Below, piece by piece: positions 62,591 through 64,000 of a stretch of 64,000 nt of DNA. Each line of letters begins with the position of its first letter. Position 1 is the first letter of the stretch. Position numbers and translations under genes: made by a program. Origin of the DNA: Aliivibrio salmonicida LFI1238 (lineage in GTDB: Bacteria > Pseudomonadota > Gammaproteobacteria > Enterobacterales > Vibrionaceae); NCBI RefSeq assembly GCF_000196495.1, contig NC_011312.1:806001-870000 (forward strand), given 5' to 3'. Below the pieces are notes generated by a model. The model searched no databases. It was not told where the DNA came from and saw nothing but the letters and a program-made list of their open reading frames with translations.

Positions 62591-62675
62591 TTCCCCGCAC
62601 GCTTACCATTAATACGATTTAGCTTTAGAAGCAGAAGCAAGGAAAAGAGCGATCTTTAAGAAGAATGTACAGACG

Positions 62676-62711
62676 AAAAAAAAGCCCATCAAATTAATGA
62701 TGAGCTTTTTT
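62676..62711 (-). terminator. Terminator of the leftward tRNA operon
   Basis: On the minus strand AGCTCATCA ... TGATGGGCT is followed by eight T (62676-62683 are A on the + strand). It lies directly after the last tRNA-Gln gene. Confidence 0.85.
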
Positions 62712-62715
62712 AAAG

Positions 62716-62790
62716 TGGTTGGGATACCTGGATTTGAACCAGGGAATGCCGGCATCAAAAGCCGGTGCCTTACCGCTTGGCGATATCCCA
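62716..62790 (-). tRNA. tRNA-Gln (TTG)
   Basis: A 75-base tRNA with encoded CCA. Acceptor TGGGATA / TATCCCA, anticodon stem CCGGC / GCCGG with loop TTTTGAT, anticodon TTG. Last tRNA of the operon. Confidence 0.95.
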
Positions 62791-62840
62791 ACAGAGAAGA
62801 TTACGTTAGTAATTAAACTAAGATAATGCCTCTTTAAATA

Positions 62841-62925
62841 TGGTGCGGACGGAGAGACTTGAACTCTCACACCTTACGGCGCCAGAACCTAAATCTGGTG
62901 CGTCTACCAATTCCGCCACGTCCGC
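62841..62925 (-). tRNA. tRNA-Leu (TAG)
   Basis: An 85-base class II tRNA with long variable arm and encoded CCA. Acceptor GCGGACG / CGTCCGC, anticodon loop TTTAGGT, anticodon TAG. Confidence 0.95.
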
Positions 62926-63041
62926 GTTCTTCTAGTTGTTAATTAAAACAAAGAGTAGAAATTTTTTATAGTTAGAAGACGAATTGGAGAGTCTTTCTAA
63001 CGTTGTCATAATTAATCAGGTTGCATCAATTATGTAAATAG

Positions 63042-63116
63042 TGGTTGGGATACCTGGATTTGAACCAGGGAATGCCGGCATCAAAAGCCGGTGCCTTACC
63101 GCTTGGCGATATCCCA
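63042..63116 (-). tRNA. tRNA-Gln (TTG), second copy
   Basis: Same as the copy at 62716-62790, 326 bases further on. Confidence 0.95.
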
Positions 63117-63166
63117 ACAGAGAAGATTACATTAGTAATTAAACTAAGATAATGCCTCTTTAAATA

Positions 63167-63251
63167 TGGTGCGGACGGAGAGACTTGAACTCTCACACCT
63201 TACGGCGCCAGAACCTAAATCTGGTGCGTCTACCAATTCCGCCACGTCCGC
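63167..63251 (-). tRNA. tRNA-Leu (TAG), second copy
   Basis: Same as the copy at 62841-62925, 326 bases further on. Confidence 0.95.
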
Positions 63252-63367
63252 GTTCTTCTAGTTGTTAATTAAAACAAAGAGTAGAAATTTTTTATAGTTA
63301 GAATACGAATTGGAGAGTCTTTCTAACGTTGTCATAATCAATCAGGTTGCATCAATTATGTAAATAA

Positions 63368-63442
63368 TGGTTGGGATACCTGGATTTGAACCAGGGAATG
63401 CCGGCATCAAAAGCCGGTGCCTTACCGCTTGGCGATATCCCA
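63368..63442 (-). tRNA. tRNA-Gln (TTG), third copy
   Basis: Same sequence as the other tRNA-Gln copies. Confidence 0.95.
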
Positions 63443-63492
63443 ACAGAGAAGACTACGTTAGCGATTAAACTAAGGTAATACCTCTTTAAATA

Positions 63493-63577
63493 TGGTGCGG
63501 ACGGAGAGACTTGAACTCTCACACCTTACGGCGCCAGAACCTAAATCTGGTGCGTCTACCAATTCCGCCACGTCCGC
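63493..63577 (-). tRNA. tRNA-Leu (TAG), third copy
   Basis: Same sequence as the other tRNA-Leu copies; downstream spacer differs because tRNA-Met comes next. Confidence 0.95.
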
Positions 63578-63653
63578 GTTCTATAACTCGCTTAAGCAAG
63601 TCATAGATATTTCGTATTTTAATCGGTGAATGGTAAACCAATTAAAAGTTGTA

Positions 63654-63730
63654 TGGTGGCTACTACGGGATTTGAACCTGTGACCCCATCATTATGAGTG
63701 ATGTGCTCTACCCAGCTGAGCTAAGTAGCC
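63654..63730 (-). tRNA. tRNA-Met (CAT), elongator type
   Basis: A 77-base tRNA with encoded CCA, acceptor GGCTACT / AGTAGCC, anticodon CAT in the loop TCATAAT. It closely resembles E. coli elongator metT; the paired first acceptor base argues against initiator tRNA. Confidence 0.92.
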
Positions 63731-63762
63731 AATGACTATTTTTAATAAAACAGTCAAAAATA

Positions 63763-63847
63763 TGGTGCGGACGGAGAGACTTGAACTCTCACACCTTACG
63801 GCGCCAGAACCTAAATCTGGTGCGTCTACCAATTCCGCCACGTCCGC
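63763..63847 (-). tRNA. tRNA-Leu (TAG), fourth copy
   Basis: Same sequence as the other tRNA-Leu copies. Confidence 0.95.
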
Positions 63848-63963
63848 GTTCTTCTAGTTGTTAGTTAAAACAAAGAGTAGAAATTTTTTATAGTTAGAAG
63901 ACGAATTGGAGAGTCTTTCTAACGTTGTCATAATCAATCAGGTTGCATCAATTATGTAAATAA

Positions 63964-64000
63964 TGGTTGGGATACCTGGATTTGAACCAGGGAATGCCGG
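63964..64000 (-). tRNA. tRNA-Gln (TTG), fourth copy, cut by the window end
   Basis: The 3' half (37 bases) of another tRNA-Gln copy; the rest lies outside the window. It is 201 bases from the fourth tRNA-Leu, the same spacing as in the other units. Confidence 0.9.

Larger units (their letters stand above)
60292..62606 (+). mobile_element. IS66-family element, copy 2 (intact)
   Basis: The element is 2,315 bp with the same 23-bp terminal repeats as copy 1, in opposite orientation. All three genes are open. The flanking 8-mers GAATTAGT (left) and CATTAATA (right) do not match. It forms the right border of the phage block, 70 bases from the tRNA operon terminator. Confidence 0.95.
62716..64000 (-). 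repeat. Tandem tRNA-Gln/tRNA-Leu units of 326 bp
   Basis: tRNA-Gln starts recur at 62716, 63042 and 63368 (326 bases apart), with nearly identical spacers, including the approximately 115-base Leu-Gln spacer. A fourth Leu and part of a fourth Gln follow after tRNA-Met with the same spacer. Confidence 0.92.

Noticed and set aside
47348..62606. Inversion of the phage block by recombination between the two IS66 copies
   Set aside because: After such an inversion the flanking 8-mers should match as reverse complements (ATTGTGAC with GAATTAGT, ACGACGAC with CATTAATA); they do not.
62716..64000. Possible CRISPR array because of regular repeats
   Set aside because: The repeats are whole tRNA genes with long, nearly identical spacers, not short repeats with unique spacers.

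Overview
The window is a chromosomal segment of a Vibrionaceae bacterium, most likely the Aliivibrio branch (A. salmonicida / A. logei / A. wodanis type). This rests on low GC with coding sequences rich in A and T, Vibrio-specific small families (DUF3622, DUF3332), the gene order hscA-fdx-iscX-pepB-ndk-rlmN-pilW-rodZ-ispG-hisS-yfgM-bamB-der, a large GH18 chitinase, and many insertion-sequence-broken genes. The species assignment is inference; no search was run.

Region 1 (1-18.7 kb) is conserved housekeeping DNA: the end of the isc iron-sulphur operon (hscA fragment, fdx, iscX), pepB, ndk, a closely packed rlmN-pilW-rodZ-ispG-hisS-yfgM-bamB run with overlapping or nearly touching genes, then der, an AlaX-like editing protein, yfgJ, xseA and the purine pair guaB-guaA. 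guaB has a PurR-like box in its promoter and a leader that can fold so that its 5' end pairs with the bases just before the start codon.

Region 2 (18.9-31.5 kb) carries metabolic and accessory genes: an AbgT-type transporter; a leftward ridA / CyuA-like desulfidase / YheO-type regulator set facing a HAAAP amino-acid permease that is split by an IS982-family element; formaldehyde detoxification genes (frmA, fghA) with a divergent LysR regulator; tadA; an unlisted 52-residue basic small ORF with a strong ribosome binding site; and mltF.

Region 3 (31.6-46.7 kb) holds purL with a PurR box, a NifX-like / NqrM-like / DUF134 trio, an SPOUT methyltransferase, a lipoprotein, DUF3622, a modular chitinase, a GreA/B-like factor, a rimB-rimK-aspartoacylase-like operon (ribosomal protein S6 modification type) and an NSS sodium symporter.

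Region 4 (46.7-62.6 kb) is the rearranged part. The 3' end of a secreted chitin-binding gene is cut off by an IS66-family element (copy 1, decayed). About 10.6 kb of P2-like prophage remnant follows, then a second, inverted and intact IS66 copy. The phage block contains a DUF2635 gene, tail completion genes R and S, head completion L, capsid N, scaffold O, terminase P and portal Q. Q is frameshifted by a 10-bp tandem duplication, and the small terminase gene M is absent from its usual place. Two cargo-like genes follow (a DUF218 protein and a peroxiredoxin-like gene with an in-frame stop), then an AmiD-type amidase and a lysis cassette (M15 endolysin, holin, Rz, nested Rz1). No integrase, repressor, replication or tail fibre genes are present, so this is a defective remnant. 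Neither IS66 copy has a matching target duplication, which points to deletions or recombination after insertion.

Region 5 (62.6-64 kb) is the 3' part of a leftward tRNA operon built from a tandemly repeated 326-bp tRNA-Gln/tRNA-Leu unit plus one tRNA-Met.

I found no clear new multi-gene biological system. The best candidates for new biology are the guaB leader fold, the dyad between phage genes O and P, the palindrome at the missing M gene, the 52-residue ORF and the NifX/NqrM-like/DUF134 cluster.
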